64,000 bases of DNA from Niabella aurantiaca DSM 17617 (GCF_000374125.1 NZ_KB893626.1:124001-188000); one strand, 5' to 3'. Numbered from the stretch's first letter, positions 7,795-17,599 are shown. Translations and numbers: made by a program. The notes: generated by a model not told the origin, from the letters alone.

Positions 7795-8316
7795 ATGACC
7801 CTTATGCAATATTCGATCGTAAAAGCCGAAGTAAAGGACCTGAAAGCACTTCAGGCATTTGCCCGGCACACATTTGCCGATACCTATGAGCAGTATAATA
7901 CAGCGGAAAATATGCGGTACTATCATGAAGTGGTGTTCTCGGATACCGGCTTTGAGAACGACCTGCTGGGAACGGCATCTGAATATTACATTGCCCGGGA
8001 AGATGAAAAGATCGCAGGTTACATGAAGCTGAATATAGATGCGGACAAAGATGGGCCCGGAGGTATGGAGCTGGAACGGATCTATGTTTCCAAAGAGCAA
8101 AAAGGGCGCGGAGTTGGGAAGGCGTTACTGCAAAAGGCGGCAGAGGCAGGCAAAGCATACGGAAAGCGATACCTGTGGCTGGGCGTTTGGGAACGGAATA
8201 ACGCCGCGCTTGGTTTTTACCAGAAACAGGGGTTTGAGCCGTTCGGTACCCATATGTTTATGTTGGGAACAGATGCGCAGCAGGATATTTTAATGAAAAA
8301 AAGTCTGAGGCCATGA
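7795..8316 (+). CDS. GNAT family N-acetyltransferase
   Basis: 173 aa GNAT-fold acetyltransferase. The acetyl-CoA binding motif A is LERIYVSKEQKGRGVGKALL (Q/R-x-x-G-x-G/A form), followed by NAALGFYQKQGFEPFG in motif B. It resembles PaiA/spermine-type and general small-molecule acetyltransferases. The start could also be the ATG 9 bases further on. It ends with a 4-base ATGA overlap with the GH3 gene, so the two are translationally coupled. Cytoplasmic; the acceptor substrate is unknown. Its operon position does not by itself prove a role in glycan use. Confidence 0.82.
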   Translation: MTLMQYSIVKAEVKDLKALQAFARHTFADTYEQYNTAENMRYYHEVVFSDTGFENDLLGTASEYYIAREDEKIAGYMKLNIDADKDGPGGMELERIYVSKEQKGRGVGKALLQKAAEAGKAYGKRYLWLGVWERNNAALGFYQKQGFEPFGTHMFMLGTDAQQDILMKKSLRP

Positions 8317-10640
8317 TAAGGAAAAACAAAATCCACAGGATCTGTAAAAGAGCAGGCATGCTGTTCCTGCTTACAGGGATCATGATTGCAGGCATCCATG
8401 CACAGACGGGGCGTGCGGGATCCGGTAGCCGGATGCATGCATTTATCAGCACTTTGATGAGCAAGATGACACTGGAGGAAAAAATAGGTCAGCTGAACCT
8501 GCCCAGCGCAGGGGAGTTTACAACCGGTACCGCTACCAATTCGGATATCGGTAAAAATGTAAAGGAAGGCCGGGTTGGGGGATTGTTCAATATCAAAGGG
8601 GTGGAAAAAATAAAAGCGATTCAGAAAGTAGCCGTCGAGGAAAGCCGCATGAAGATCCCCATGCTGTTTGGGATGGATGTGATCCACGGGTATGAAACCA
8701 CGTTTCCCATTCCCCTGGGCCTGTCCTGTACCTGGAATATGAGCGCCATTGAACGATCCGCAAGGATCGCGGCCATCGAAGCCAGCGCAGATGGCATCTC
8801 CTGGACTTTTAGCCCGATGGTGGACATTGCCCGTGACCCACGCTGGGGAAGGGTTTCGGAAGGAAATGGTGAAGACCCCTACCTGGGTGCACAGATCGCA
8901 AAAGCAATGATAAAGGGATACCAGGGCGATTATTCTCAAAACACCAACATTATGGCTTGCGTAAAACACTATGCGCTGTATGGTGCAGCAGAAGCAGGAC
9001 GGGATTATAATACGGTGGACATGAGCCATCTCCGTATGTACAATGAATATTTTCCTCCTTATAAAGCAGCGGTGGATGCAGGCGTAGGCAGTGTGATGGC
9101 TTCTTTTAATGTGGTGGATGGCATCCCGGCTACGGGCAACCGGTGGCTGTTAACAGATGTGTTGCGGAAGCAATGGGGGTTCAGGGGCTTCGTGGTAACG
9201 GATTATACGGGCATTAACGAAATGACCGATCATGGGATGGGCGACCTGCAGGCAGTGTCGGCCCTGGCTTTAAAAGCGGGAGTGGACATGGATATGGTGG
9301 GCGAGGGCTTTTTAAAAACGCTGAAGCAATCGCTGGAAGAAAAAAAGATCACGCTGGCGGAGATCAACGCGGCCTGCCGCAATGTGCTCGTGGCAAAATA
9401 CAAACTGGGCCTGTTTACAGATCCGTATAAGTACTGCAACGGGCAGCGGGCTAAAACAGAGATCTATACGCCGGAGCACCGAAAAATAGCGCGGGAGATC
9501 GCCGCAGAAAGTTTTGTATTATTGAAAAATAAAGGCAATATGCTGCCGTTGAAAAAGGGAGGTAAGATCGCACTGATCGGTCCGCTGGCCGATGCGGCCA
9601 ATAATATGGCCGGAACCTGGAGTGTGGCCACTGTGCAGAATCGTTCCGTTTCTGTGCTGAAAGGGTTGAAAGAAGCCCTGGGGAATAAAGCGGAGGTCGC
9701 TTATGCCAAAGGATGCAATCTTACAGAAGATGCTGCATTGGAAGAGCGGGTCACCATGTTTGGAAAAACACTGAACCGGGAACGGGATACGCGAACCCCG
9801 GAGGTCATGAAAGCAGAGGCGCTGGAAATCGCTAAAAGATCGGATGTGATCATTGCTGCCATGGGTGAGTCCGCAGAGTTCAGCGGGGAAAGCAGCAGCC
9901 GCACCAGTCTGGATATTCCCCGGGCACAGCAGCGTCTCTTAAGAGAGCTGTTAAAAACAGGCAAACCGGTAGTGCTGGTATTGTTTACCGGCAGACCGCT
10001 GACGTTGAACTGGGAACAAAAGAACATCCCTGCTATTTTGAATGTATGGTTTGGCGGTTCGGAGGCAGGTGCTGCTATTGCAGATGTATTGTTCGGAGAT
10101 GTCAATCCCTCCGGAAAACTAACGATGACCTTTCCGCAGAACGTCGGACAGATCCCCCTGTATTATGCGCATCTGAATACCGGTCGCCCGCTGGAAGAAG
10201 GAAAATGGTTTCAGAAGTTCCGGTCCAATTATCTCGATGTTTCCAATGAGCCGCTCTATCCGTTTGGCTATGGGCTTGGTTATGCAGCCTTTACCTACAG
10301 CGATATAACGCTGAGCAGCAAATCGCTGAAAGGGGCGCAAACGCTGAAAGCAACCGTTACACTGACCAATAGTGGAAAATATGACGGTGCCGAGGTCGTA
10401 CAACTTTATATCCGCGACCTGGTGGGTTCCGTAAGCCGCCCGGTAAAGGAGCTGAAGGGGTTTCAGAAGATCTGGTTGAAAGCGGGAACTTCAAAGACCG
10501 TTACTTTTCAGATAACCCCCGGAGATTTGAAGTTTTATAACAGCCAGCTGCAATATGGCTGGGAACCCGGTGCGTTTGAGATCATGATCGGCGGTAATTC
10601 CAGGGATGTGAAAAAGGCACAGGTGAACTGGGTAAAATAG
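8313..10640 (+). CDS. bglX: GH3 beta-glucosidase (BglX type), periplasmic
   Basis: 775 aa glycoside hydrolase family 3 enzyme with signal peptide (about residues 1-31, ending GIHAQ). An N-terminal TIM-like domain carries GMDVIHGYETTFPIPLG, KHYALYGAAEAGRDYN and the nucleophile D297 in VVTDYTGINEM. The alpha/beta sandwich domain follows with the candidate acid/base E526 in FSGESSSRTSLDIP. A fibronectin-III-like domain closes the protein (VVQLYIRDLVGSVSRPVKEL). Length and order are those of periplasmic BglX. It would release glucose from the ends of gluco-oligosaccharides made by the GH144 and GH30 enzymes upstream; some family members prefer beta-1,2-linked sophoro-oligosaccharides. Confidence 0.9.
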   Translation: MIRKNKIHRICKRAGMLFLLTGIMIAGIHAQTGRAGSGSRMHAFISTLMSKMTLEEKIGQLNLPSAGEFTTGTATNSDIGKNVKEGRVGGLFNIKGVEKIKAIQKVAVEESRMKIPMLFGMDVIHGYETTFPIPLGLSCTWNMSAIERSARIAAIEASADGISWTFSPMVDIARDPRWGRVSEGNGEDPYLGAQIAKAMIKGYQGDYSQNTNIMACVKHYALYGAAEAGRDYNTVDMSHLRMYNEYFPPYKAAVDAGVGSVMASFNVVDGIPATGNRWLLTDVLRKQWGFRGFVVTDYTGINEMTDHGMGDLQAVSALALKAGVDMDMVGEGFLKTLKQSLEEKKITLAEINAACRNVLVAKYKLGLFTDPYKYCNGQRAKTEIYTPEHRKIAREIAAESFVLLKNKGNMLPLKKGGKIALIGPLADAANNMAGTWSVATVQNRSVSVLKGLKEALGNKAEVAYAKGCNLTEDAALEERVTMFGKTLNRERDTRTPEVMKAEALEIAKRSDVIIAAMGESAEFSGESSSRTSLDIPRAQQRLLRELLKTGKPVVLVLFTGRPLTLNWEQKNIPAILNVWFGGSEAGAAIADVLFGDVNPSGKLTMTFPQNVGQIPLYYAHLNTGRPLEEGKWFQKFRSNYLDVSNEPLYPFGYGLGYAAFTYSDITLSSKSLKGAQTLKATVTLTNSGKYDGAEVVQLYIRDLVGSVSRPVKELKGFQKIWLKAGTSKTVTFQITPGDLKFYNSQLQYGWEPGAFEIMIGGNSRDVKKAQVNWVK

Positions 10641-10844
10641 AAAGGGATACCGGTCTGTTACCCGGTAAAGTTGGCTGCAAACAGGGGATAGAAAAATTGC
10701 AGACCGGCGCATTTCCAAACAGCCGGTACGGAAAAAAAAGACCGGGCGCAGGTTCCGGTGTAGTCATGGAAGGTAAAATATTATCAGTTTTAGCTAAAAT
10801 TGTACCTTTTCTGTTGTGATTTATTTAAAAGCACAAACAATTCA

Positions 10845-10874
10845 TTAGTGAAACACTAAACTTTAGTAAGTTTG
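10845..10874 (+). promoter_or_regulatory. Promoter-like region with two inverted repeats
   Basis: TTAGTG-AAA-CACTAA (10845-10859) and AAACTT-TAGT-AAGTTT (10858-10873) are two perfect inverted repeats placed end to end. The second overlaps TAAGTTTG (10867-10874), a perfect match to the Bacteroidota -7 element TAnnTTTG. The first would sit at the -33 side, where a regulator could block access. This is the only strong signal in the 316 bases between the GH3 gene and the cytochrome-containing cluster. Confidence 0.5.
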
Positions 10875-10956
10875 GGAGAGCGAAAAGTGCTGTGTGGAAT
10901 GCGGGTTCATATCTGTTTATATTTACAATAACAGGAATTGTTGATTGCTGAATACG

Positions 10957-13695
10957 ATGCTTCATATTTTTCATAATAAAAAGATAGTGTTGGTTTTTGC
11001 ATTGCTGGTGGTGAGCGGTATGGTTGCCTGCTTTACCAGTGGTTCAAAAAAAGTGGATTTTAGCACAGAAGTAAAGCCCATCCTCAATAAAAAATGCATC
11101 ACCTGTCACGGAGGGGTTAAGGCCAAAGGAGGCTTTAGTGTACTGTTCCGGGAAGATGCGCTGGCGAAAACAGAATCTGGTAAACCGGCGATCATACCTG
11201 GTGATCCGGACAACAGCGAAATGATCAGGAGGCTGACCCTGAAAGACCCGGAAGAGCGGATGCCCTACAAGCACGAACCACTGAGCGAAGATGAGATCGG
11301 CATTTTGAGGAAATGGGTCAAACAGGGCGCTAAATGGGGCGATCACTGGGCCTACCTGCCGGTAAAGCAAACACCGGTGCCCGATGAAGATAATTCCTGG
11401 GTCCGGAATGATGTGGACCACTTTATCTATGAAAAGCTGGATGAGCTGGATATGCAGCCGGCTGCGCAGACCGACCCGTACACCTTATTGCGAAGAGTAA
11501 GCCTGGATCTGATCGGGATGTACCCGTCTGCAAAGGTTGCAGATCAATACCTGAAAAACAGCGATGATAAGGGCTATGAGCGGCTGGTGGATTCACTGCT
11601 TGCTTCCCCGCATTTTGGCGAAAAATGGACCTCCATGTGGCTGGATCTGTCGCGGTATGCCGATACGAAAGGCTATGAATCCGATGGCGGGCGCAGCATC
11701 TGGCGGTACCGCGACTGGCTGATCGACGCATTCAACGCCGATAAACCGTACGATGTTTTTTTAACCGAGCAGATAGCCGGGGACCTGTTGCCCAACGCCA
11801 CAGACGCCCAATATATTGCCACAGCATTCAGCCGGAATACGATGACCAACGATGAAGGAGGAACGGATAACGAAGAATTCAGAGTGGCCGCTGTAATGGA
11901 CCGGGTAAATACGACCTGGGAGTCGCTGCTGGGCACTACCTTTTCCTGCGTGCAGTGCCATAGCCATCCTTATGACCCGTTCCGGCATGATGAATATTAT
12001 AAATTCATGGCGTATTTTAATAATACAAGAGACAATGATATCCCGGCGGAGTATCCCCTCATCCGCGAATACAACGACTCTATGAAACTGCAGATGACCC
12101 AGCTGATGGAATGGATCCGCACCAACGGCAGCGCGGAGCAGGCACGGCAGCTCTACCAGTTTCTCAGAACCTGGCAGCCGGTGGTGTATGCTACTACCGC
12201 CGACAGCCTGAAAAATGCGATCATCATCAACAAGAACGTGGCTTTGGGAATGCGCAACCATTCTCATGTACGGCTGAAACATGTGAAGCTGGATGATGCC
12301 GCGCAGGTGATCTGGAACTTTTATTCCAATAAGGCAGGAGGGCGGCTTACCTTCAGGAGCGATGCTCCCGACGGGCCTATGCTGGCATCGGTGTTGATTG
12401 AGCAAAAAGATGGATGGCGGAAGGTATCGGCGGAAATGCAGCCGCATACGGGTACGCACGATGTGTATGTAATCTATGAAAATCCTTCCTTGCCCGCAAC
12501 ATCGGAAGATATTCTGGGCGTATTTGAATGGTTTGGCTTCATTCCCGAGCTGCCGGCAAAAGGCAGTCCCGAGTATGCCGCCCGGAAACATACCTACTGG
12601 GACCTGCTGAATGCGCCGGTTACCACCACGCCGGTTATGATGGAAAATCCGGACTGGTTGCGACGCGAGACCCATGTGTTTGAACGCGGCAATCGCCTTA
12701 CCCTGGGCAAGGAAGTAGAACCGGCCGTTCCGCAGTCGTTGCAATTTGCCATGCCGGCCAATGCACCAAAGAACCGCATGGGGCTTGCACGCTGGCTTAC
12801 TGACAAACGGAACCCGCTGGTTTCCAGAACGATGGTGAATCGGCTTTGGGAGCAGTTGTTCGGAACGGGGATCGTGGAAACGCTGGAAGATATGGGCACA
12901 CAGGGAATGCTTCCCACACACCGGGAGCTGCTGGACCACCTGTCCTGGAAATTCATGCATGATTATCAGTGGAGCATTAAAAAAGTGTTGAAAGAGATGG
13001 TAATGAGTGCTACCTACCGGCAGGATTCCAGGCTAACGGAACCGGTAAAAGAAAAAGATCCGGCCAATAAATTTTATGCAAGAGGCCCGCGGGTGCGGCT
13101 GAGCGCTGAACAGCTGAGAGATCAAAACCTTTGCATTAGTGGCCTGATGAGTAATAAAATGTATGGGAAGGGCGTAATGCCCTGGCAGCCGGACGGAATC
13201 TGGCTTTCACCGTACAACGCAGCCAGGTGGCATAACAGCACGGGTGAAGACCAATACCGGCGGGCCGTTTATACCTACTGGAAACGTACGGCACCTTATC
13301 CTTCAATGATCGCATTTGACGGGGTGCAGCGGGTATTGTGCACGGCAAGACGGATCAATACGAATACACCGCTGCAGGCGCTCACCACGCTGAATGATTC
13401 TGCCTATATCGATATGGCGCGGCATTTTGCCTTTCGCATGCAGGAGGGCGCCGGTGATCTGGCAGCACAGATCAAAAAAGGATACCAGCTGATGCTGTAC
13501 AAACCGATAAAGGAAGATAAACTGAAAGTGTTTGAGGAGCTGTATCAGCAGGCATTAAAAGAATTTAAACCGAACCCGGGGAAAACAAGGGCTATGGCGG
13601 GCGGTCAGGGCGAAAAGGCAACGCCTGCGACAGCGGCCCTGGTGGCCGTTGCCAATGCCATGCTGAACCTCGATGAGGTAGTGACGAAAAACTAA
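10957..13695 (+). CDS. PSCyt1-DUF1549-DUF1553 cytochrome lipoprotein
   Basis: Large extracytoplasmic protein of a type common in Planctomycetes and Bacteroidota. The start is placed at ATG 10957, which gives a lipoprotein signal (VVSGMVAC). Next comes a Planctomycete-type cytochrome domain with haem site C47-IT-C50-H51, then DUF1549 (about residues 140-350) with a second CxxCH, C331-VQ-C334-H335, and DUF1553 in the C-terminal half (LARWLTDKRNPLVSRTMVNR, ARRINTNTPLQALTTLND). Length (912 aa) is normal. Function of the family is unknown; two haem motifs imply electron transfer outside the cytoplasmic membrane. It is first in a four-gene cluster with DUF1501, an isomerase and a second cytochrome protein. 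Confidence 0.85.
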   Translation: MLHIFHNKKIVLVFALLVVSGMVACFTSGSKKVDFSTEVKPILNKKCITCHGGVKAKGGFSVLFREDALAKTESGKPAIIPGDPDNSEMIRRLTLKDPEERMPYKHEPLSEDEIGILRKWVKQGAKWGDHWAYLPVKQTPVPDEDNSWVRNDVDHFIYEKLDELDMQPAAQTDPYTLLRRVSLDLIGMYPSAKVADQYLKNSDDKGYERLVDSLLASPHFGEKWTSMWLDLSRYADTKGYESDGGRSIWRYRDWLIDAFNADKPYDVFLTEQIAGDLLPNATDAQYIATAFSRNTMTNDEGGTDNEEFRVAAVMDRVNTTWESLLGTTFSCVQCHSHPYDPFRHDEYYKFMAYFNNTRDNDIPAEYPLIREYNDSMKLQMTQLMEWIRTNGSAEQARQLYQFLRTWQPVVYATTADSLKNAIIINKNVALGMRNHSHVRLKHVKLDDAAQVIWNFYSNKAGGRLTFRSDAPDGPMLASVLIEQKDGWRKVSAEMQPHTGTHDVYVIYENPSLPATSEDILGVFEWFGFIPELPAKGSPEYAARKHTYWDLLNAPVTTTPVMMENPDWLRRETHVFERGNRLTLGKEVEPAVPQSLQFAMPANAPKNRMGLARWLTDKRNPLVSRTMVNRLWEQLFGTGIVETLEDMGTQGMLPTHRELLDHLSWKFMHDYQWSIKKVLKEMVMSATYRQDSRLTEPVKEKDPANKFYARGPRVRLSAEQLRDQNLCISGLMSNKMYGKGVMPWQPDGIWLSPYNAARWHNSTGEDQYRRAVYTYWKRTAPYPSMIAFDGVQRVLCTARRINTNTPLQALTTLNDSAYIDMARHFAFRMQEGAGDLAAQIKKGYQLMLYKPIKEDKLKVFEELYQQALKEFKPNPGKTRAMAGGQGEKATPATAALVAVANAMLNLDEVVTKN

Positions 13696-13718
13696 GCACT
13701 GCACAAAAACGGATTAAA

Positions 13719-15227
13719 ATGACAAAGAAAGATCTTATTGATCAGCGATTGGTCAGGGAGGCCGAACAAATGGTAATGCGCACCCATACCCGGCGCCACT
13801 TTTTAAAAGAAAGTGCCATGGGACTGGGCGCATTGGCCATGGGATCGTTGCTGGGCGGCTGCGGAGGCAAAACAAAAGCGGCCCATTCCGTTGTATTTGA
13901 TCCGGCTCATCCGTTGCTGCCCAAAGCACCTCCTTTTATAGGAAAAGCGAAGAGTGTTATCTTTTTGCACATGGCGGGCGCACCTTCGCAGTTTGAGTTG
14001 TTTGATTATAAGCCGGAGCTGGCAAAGATGGATGGACAGGACTGTCCGCCTTCTTTCCTGGAGGGGAAACATTTTGCTTTTATTACAGGTGTGCCCAAAA
14101 TGCTGGGCCCGCAGGCAACTTTTGCCCGGCATGGCCAGTCCGGGGCCTGGGTGAGCGAGCACCTTCCGCATTTTTCGGAGGTGGTAGATGAAGTTTCTTT
14201 TCTCAAGGCAGTAACCACCGACCAGTTCAATCACGCACCGGCACAGCTGCTGGTGCATACCGGAAGTCCCCGGCTGGGGCGACCAAGCATCGGTAGCTGG
14301 GTTACGTACGGCCTGGGTACAGAAAACCAGAATCTGCCCGGTTTTGTGGTGCTCACAAGCGGAGGCAGTTTTCCGGACGCCGGCAAAAGCGTGTGGGGCA
14401 GCGGTTTCCTGCCCTCCGTGTACCAGGGTGTGCAGTGCCGGAGCGAAGGCGATCCCGTGCTGTTCATAAAAGATCCCGATGGTATGAGCCGCGATCTTCG
14501 TAAGGCCTCCATCGAAGCGGTTAACAAGGCCAACATGCAGGAGTATAAAGATTACAATGATCCCGAGATCCTTTCCCGCATCTCCCAATATGAAATGGCG
14601 TACCGGATGCAGATTACGGCGCCGGATGTGATGAACATCAACGATGAGCCTCCATACATTCATGAAATGTACGGAACAAAGCCCGGCAAGGCCTGCTTTG
14701 CCAACAATGTGCTGCTGGCCAGAAAGCTGGTAGAAAAAGGGGTCCGCTTTGTACAGCTGTTTGATTGGGGGTGGGACGCGCATGGCGATAACGCCAGCAA
14801 TGCGCTCAATATCGGCATCATCAATAAATACCGGAGCGTGGATAAACCGGTAACCGCACTGTTGCTGGATCTGAAACAGCGCGGATTGCTGGATGAGACC
14901 CTGGTTGTATGGGCGGGGGAATTTGGGCGCACGCCGATGATGGAAAACCGCAACGGAGCACAAAACCCTTTTAAAGGAAGGGATCATCACACCGAAGCGT
15001 TTACGATCTGGATGGCGGGAGGGGGCATCAAAAAAGGGCATACGCATGGAGAAACGGACGAAATAGGCTACACTGCCGTAAGCGGTAAAGTGGATGCTTT
15101 CGACATACAGGCAACCATCTTGAACCAGCTGGGATTTGATCACGAGCAGTTCACCTACCCCTACCAGGGACGGCCGTTCCGTCTTACCGATGTGGGTGGG
15201 AAAGTGATCCGCGAAATTATTGCATAA
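13719..15227 (+). CDS. DUF1501 protein, Tat-exported lipoprotein
   Basis: 502 aa DUF1501 protein, an alkaline-phosphatase/sulfatase-like fold. The N-terminus has a twin-arginine motif (RRHFLKES) followed by a hydrophobic stretch and a lipobox (LLGGC), so it folds in the cytoplasm, perhaps with metals, and is then exported and lipidated. Family motifs are SVIFLHMAGAPSQFELFDYK near the start, WGWDAHGDN, and WAGEFGRTPMMENRNGAQNP, followed by GRDHH. These histidine and aspartate residues would bind metals in the sulfatase fold. It follows the DUF1553 gene by 23 bases; the two families nearly always occur together. Substrate unknown. Confidence 0.87.
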   Translation: MTKKDLIDQRLVREAEQMVMRTHTRRHFLKESAMGLGALAMGSLLGGCGGKTKAAHSVVFDPAHPLLPKAPPFIGKAKSVIFLHMAGAPSQFELFDYKPELAKMDGQDCPPSFLEGKHFAFITGVPKMLGPQATFARHGQSGAWVSEHLPHFSEVVDEVSFLKAVTTDQFNHAPAQLLVHTGSPRLGRPSIGSWVTYGLGTENQNLPGFVVLTSGGSFPDAGKSVWGSGFLPSVYQGVQCRSEGDPVLFIKDPDGMSRDLRKASIEAVNKANMQEYKDYNDPEILSRISQYEMAYRMQITAPDVMNINDEPPYIHEMYGTKPGKACFANNVLLARKLVEKGVRFVQLFDWGWDAHGDNASNALNIGIINKYRSVDKPVTALLLDLKQRGLLDETLVVWAGEFGRTPMMENRNGAQNPFKGRDHHTEAFTIWMAGGGIKKGHTHGETDEIGYTAVSGKVDAFDIQATILNQLGFDHEQFTYPYQGRPFRLTDVGGKVIREIIA

Positions 15228-15250
15228 GGATAAGAACGATTGTAACGCAT

Positions 15251-16186
15251 ATGAATCAGAACAGGAGAAGTTTTTTAAAAACATCGTCTGCAGCGGCGAT
15301 GGCAGGAATGTTTTTGCCGGCAGCGGCTTCCATCACCAAACCCGCCGCACTCAGCATGCCTGCAAAGCCCGGCTTCCGGCTGATCGTGATGGCCACAAAC
15401 TGGGGGTTTAAAGGATCAACGGATGCCTTTTGCGCGGCCGCAAAAAAAGAAGGGTATGACGGCGTCGAAGTCTGGTGGCCGGCAGAAACTGCACAGCAAA
15501 AAGAATTGTTTGAGGCATTAAAGAAACATGAGCTCCGGGTAGGGTTTCTTTGTGGCGGCTACCAGCCCGGTTTTAAAGAGCACCTGGAGTATTTTAAGGG
15601 TGCGGCAAAGGCTGCGGCAACAAACAGCGCCCAGCCACCGGTGTACATCAATTGCCATTCCGGAAGAGACCATTTCAGCTATGAGGAAAATAAAGCCTTT
15701 ATCGATTTTACCGGTTCACTTGCTGCACAAACAGGGGTCACCATCTGTCACGAAACCCATCGCTCCCGCATGTTATTTGCCGCGCATGTGGCTCGGCAGT
15801 TCATTGAAAAGAACCCTTCCTTAAAACTGACCCTGGATATTTCGCACTGGTGCAACGTGCACGAGAGCATGCTGGACGATCAGGAGGAAACTGTTGCCCG
15901 GGCCCTGGAGCGGACGTCACATATCCACGCGCGTATCGGTCATCCGGAAGGCCCCCAGGTAAACGATCCGCGCGCACCGGAATGGGCCGCGGTGGTAAAA
16001 CAACATTTCGACTGGTGGGATGTGGTTGCAGAACGGAAACGGAACCAGGGGGAAGTAATGACCGTGCTCACAGAGTTTGGCCCGCCTACATATATGCCGG
16101 TATTGCCTTATACCCAGCAGCCCCTGGCCGATCAATGGGCCATAAACGTGCATATGATGAAAACACTCAGACAAAGGTATCAATAA
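15251..16186 (+). CDS. Sugar phosphate isomerase/epimerase-like TIM barrel, Tat signal
   Basis: 311 aa protein of the AP-endonuclease-2/xylose-isomerase-like family. A Tat signal is visible (NRRSFLKTSSAAAMAG, then an alanine-rich core). Likely metal ligands are the glutamate in CHETHRSR, aspartate and histidine in LDISHWC, histidines in HIHARIGHPEG and the glutamate in LTEFGPP. The fold resembles hydroxypyruvate isomerase. Because it is exported, its substrate must be a free sugar or keto-sugar in the periplasm, not a sugar phosphate. It lies in the same cluster as the DUF1501 and cytochrome proteins, which suggests isomerisation of an oxidised sugar. That is inference. Confidence 0.83.
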   Translation: MNQNRRSFLKTSSAAAMAGMFLPAAASITKPAALSMPAKPGFRLIVMATNWGFKGSTDAFCAAAKKEGYDGVEVWWPAETAQQKELFEALKKHELRVGFLCGGYQPGFKEHLEYFKGAAKAAATNSAQPPVYINCHSGRDHFSYEENKAFIDFTGSLAAQTGVTICHETHRSRMLFAAHVARQFIEKNPSLKLTLDISHWCNVHESMLDDQEETVARALERTSHIHARIGHPEGPQVNDPRAPEWAAVVKQHFDWWDVVAERKRNQGEVMTVLTEFGPPTYMPVLPYTQQPLADQWAINVHMMKTLRQRYQ

Positions 16187-16192
16187 CAACAT

Positions 16193-17599
16193 ATGACCAT
16201 TCTCGCTATTGTGGAAGTTTTAGGAAGATTTCACCCTGTATTGGTACACCTGCCTATCGGCATATTGCTGGTTGCCTGTTTGTTCCAGCTGTTTGTAAAA
16301 CGGTTCCCGCTACTGCGGCCTTCGGTTCCGGTACTCCTTTTTTGGGGAATGCTGGCGGCTGTTGCATCCTGTATTACCGGGTATCTGCTGTCGTTAAGCG
16401 GCGACTACGATGCCGTGCTTACCAGGCGGCATCAATGGTTGGGGATCATTACAGCGGCGGCGGCTTTCCTGTTTTATATGCTGCACCGGCTTTCGTTAGC
16501 TTCCAGATATGCCAATCCAATGGCGGCTGGGGTGATTGCGTTAATCATGGTTACCGGGCACCTGGGCGGCTCGCTGACACATGGTACCGATTATTTAACA
16601 GCAGGGATGGATGATGCCGGTGCAGACCAGACCATGAAACCGATCCCCAACATCCAGGAGGCGGTGCTGTACACGGCGGTGGTGCAACCGATCCTGCAGC
16701 GAAAATGTTATAGTTGCCATGGAAGCAGCAAACAAAAAGGAAAGCTGCGTCTGGATGAAGAAAATTATATCCTGAAGGGCGGGAAGGATGGAAAGGCGAT
16801 CGAGAGTGGCAAGCCAGATGAAAGTGCAATGATCAAACGGTTATTGCTGCCACTGAATGACGATGATCATATGCCTCCCAAGGAAAAACCCCAGCTCACC
16901 CCCAACGAAGTGGCGGTCCTGAACTGGTGGGTAAGTACCGGCAACAGCTTTACAAAAAAAGTAAAAGAATTACCGCAAACCGATAAGATCAAACCCGTAC
17001 TGGCTGCGCTGCAGTCGGGCAGCGGCGGCAATGTGGCAAAAAGCGCAGATGTGCCGGATGCTGCAGTAAGCGCCGCAAGCGAAGACGCCGTAAACAAGCT
17101 GAAAGATGCCGGTGTTATGGTGGTTCCCGTTGCGCATGAAAAAAATTACCTGTCGGTAAACTTTGTTACCGCCGGCAATCAGGCACGGCAGCTGGTAAAA
17201 TTGCTGGAGCCCTTAAAAAAACAATTGGTGTGGCTCAGGCTCGATGGCAGCGATATAGACGACGCCGCTCTGGCAGCGATTGCAAAGCTGGAAGGCCTTA
17301 CAAGACTCTACCTAAGCAACACCGCGATAACCGATGCCGGTCTGCAACACCTGAAGCCGCTGAAACAACTGCAGGTACTGAACCTGGTAGGAACGAAGGT
17401 TACGGATAAAGGCGTTGCGGAGTTAAAAACAATGCCGGCGCTGCGGGCCATTTATCTTTACAAAACCAATATAAACAGGAACGCCTGGGTACAGCTAAAA
17501 CGGGCCTTTCCCAAAACGATACTGGATTCAGGCGGCTATAACGTTCCTACCCTTGTAACGGATACTACATTGGTAACAGCAGATCAGCAGAAGAAATAG
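16193..17599 (+). CDS. DUF2231 membrane / PSCyt1 cytochrome / leucine-rich-repeat protein
   Basis: 468 aa three-part protein. Four membrane helices form a DUF2231 domain (about residues 1-135) that begins with the conserved RFHPVLVHLPIG. A Planctomycete-type cytochrome domain follows with haem site C172-YS-C175-H176, then a linker. The C-terminus has leucine-rich repeats (LTRLYLSNTAITDAGLQHL, LQVLNLVGTKVTDKGVAEL). The membrane part could pass electrons from periplasmic cytochrome domains towards the quinone pool. The repeats probably bind a partner. It starts 6 bases after the isomerase stop and closes the cluster. Architecture is clear; the electron route is inferred. Confidence 0.83.
   Translation: MTILAIVEVLGRFHPVLVHLPIGILLVACLFQLFVKRFPLLRPSVPVLLFWGMLAAVASCITGYLLSLSGDYDAVLTRRHQWLGIITAAAAFLFYMLHRLSLASRYANPMAAGVIALIMVTGHLGGSLTHGTDYLTAGMDDAGADQTMKPIPNIQEAVLYTAVVQPILQRKCYSCHGSSKQKGKLRLDEENYILKGGKDGKAIESGKPDESAMIKRLLLPLNDDDHMPPKEKPQLTPNEVAVLNWWVSTGNSFTKKVKELPQTDKIKPVLAALQSGSGGNVAKSADVPDAAVSAASEDAVNKLKDAGVMVVPVAHEKNYLSVNFVTAGNQARQLVKLLEPLKKQLVWLRLDGSDIDDAALAAIAKLEGLTRLYLSNTAITDAGLQHLKPLKQLQVLNLVGTKVTDKGVAELKTMPALRAIYLYKTNINRNAWVQLKRAFPKTILDSGGYNVPTLVTDTTLVTADQQKK

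Noticed and set aside
11761-12960. 399-codon minus-strand frame inside the DUF1549/DUF1553 gene
   Set aside because: Antisense to a conserved multi-domain protein; the translation is rich in His, Arg and Pro without family motifs.
13803-15284. 493-codon minus-strand frame inside the DUF1501 gene
   Set aside because: Shadow of the DUF1501 reading frame; no signal, domain or plausible start context.
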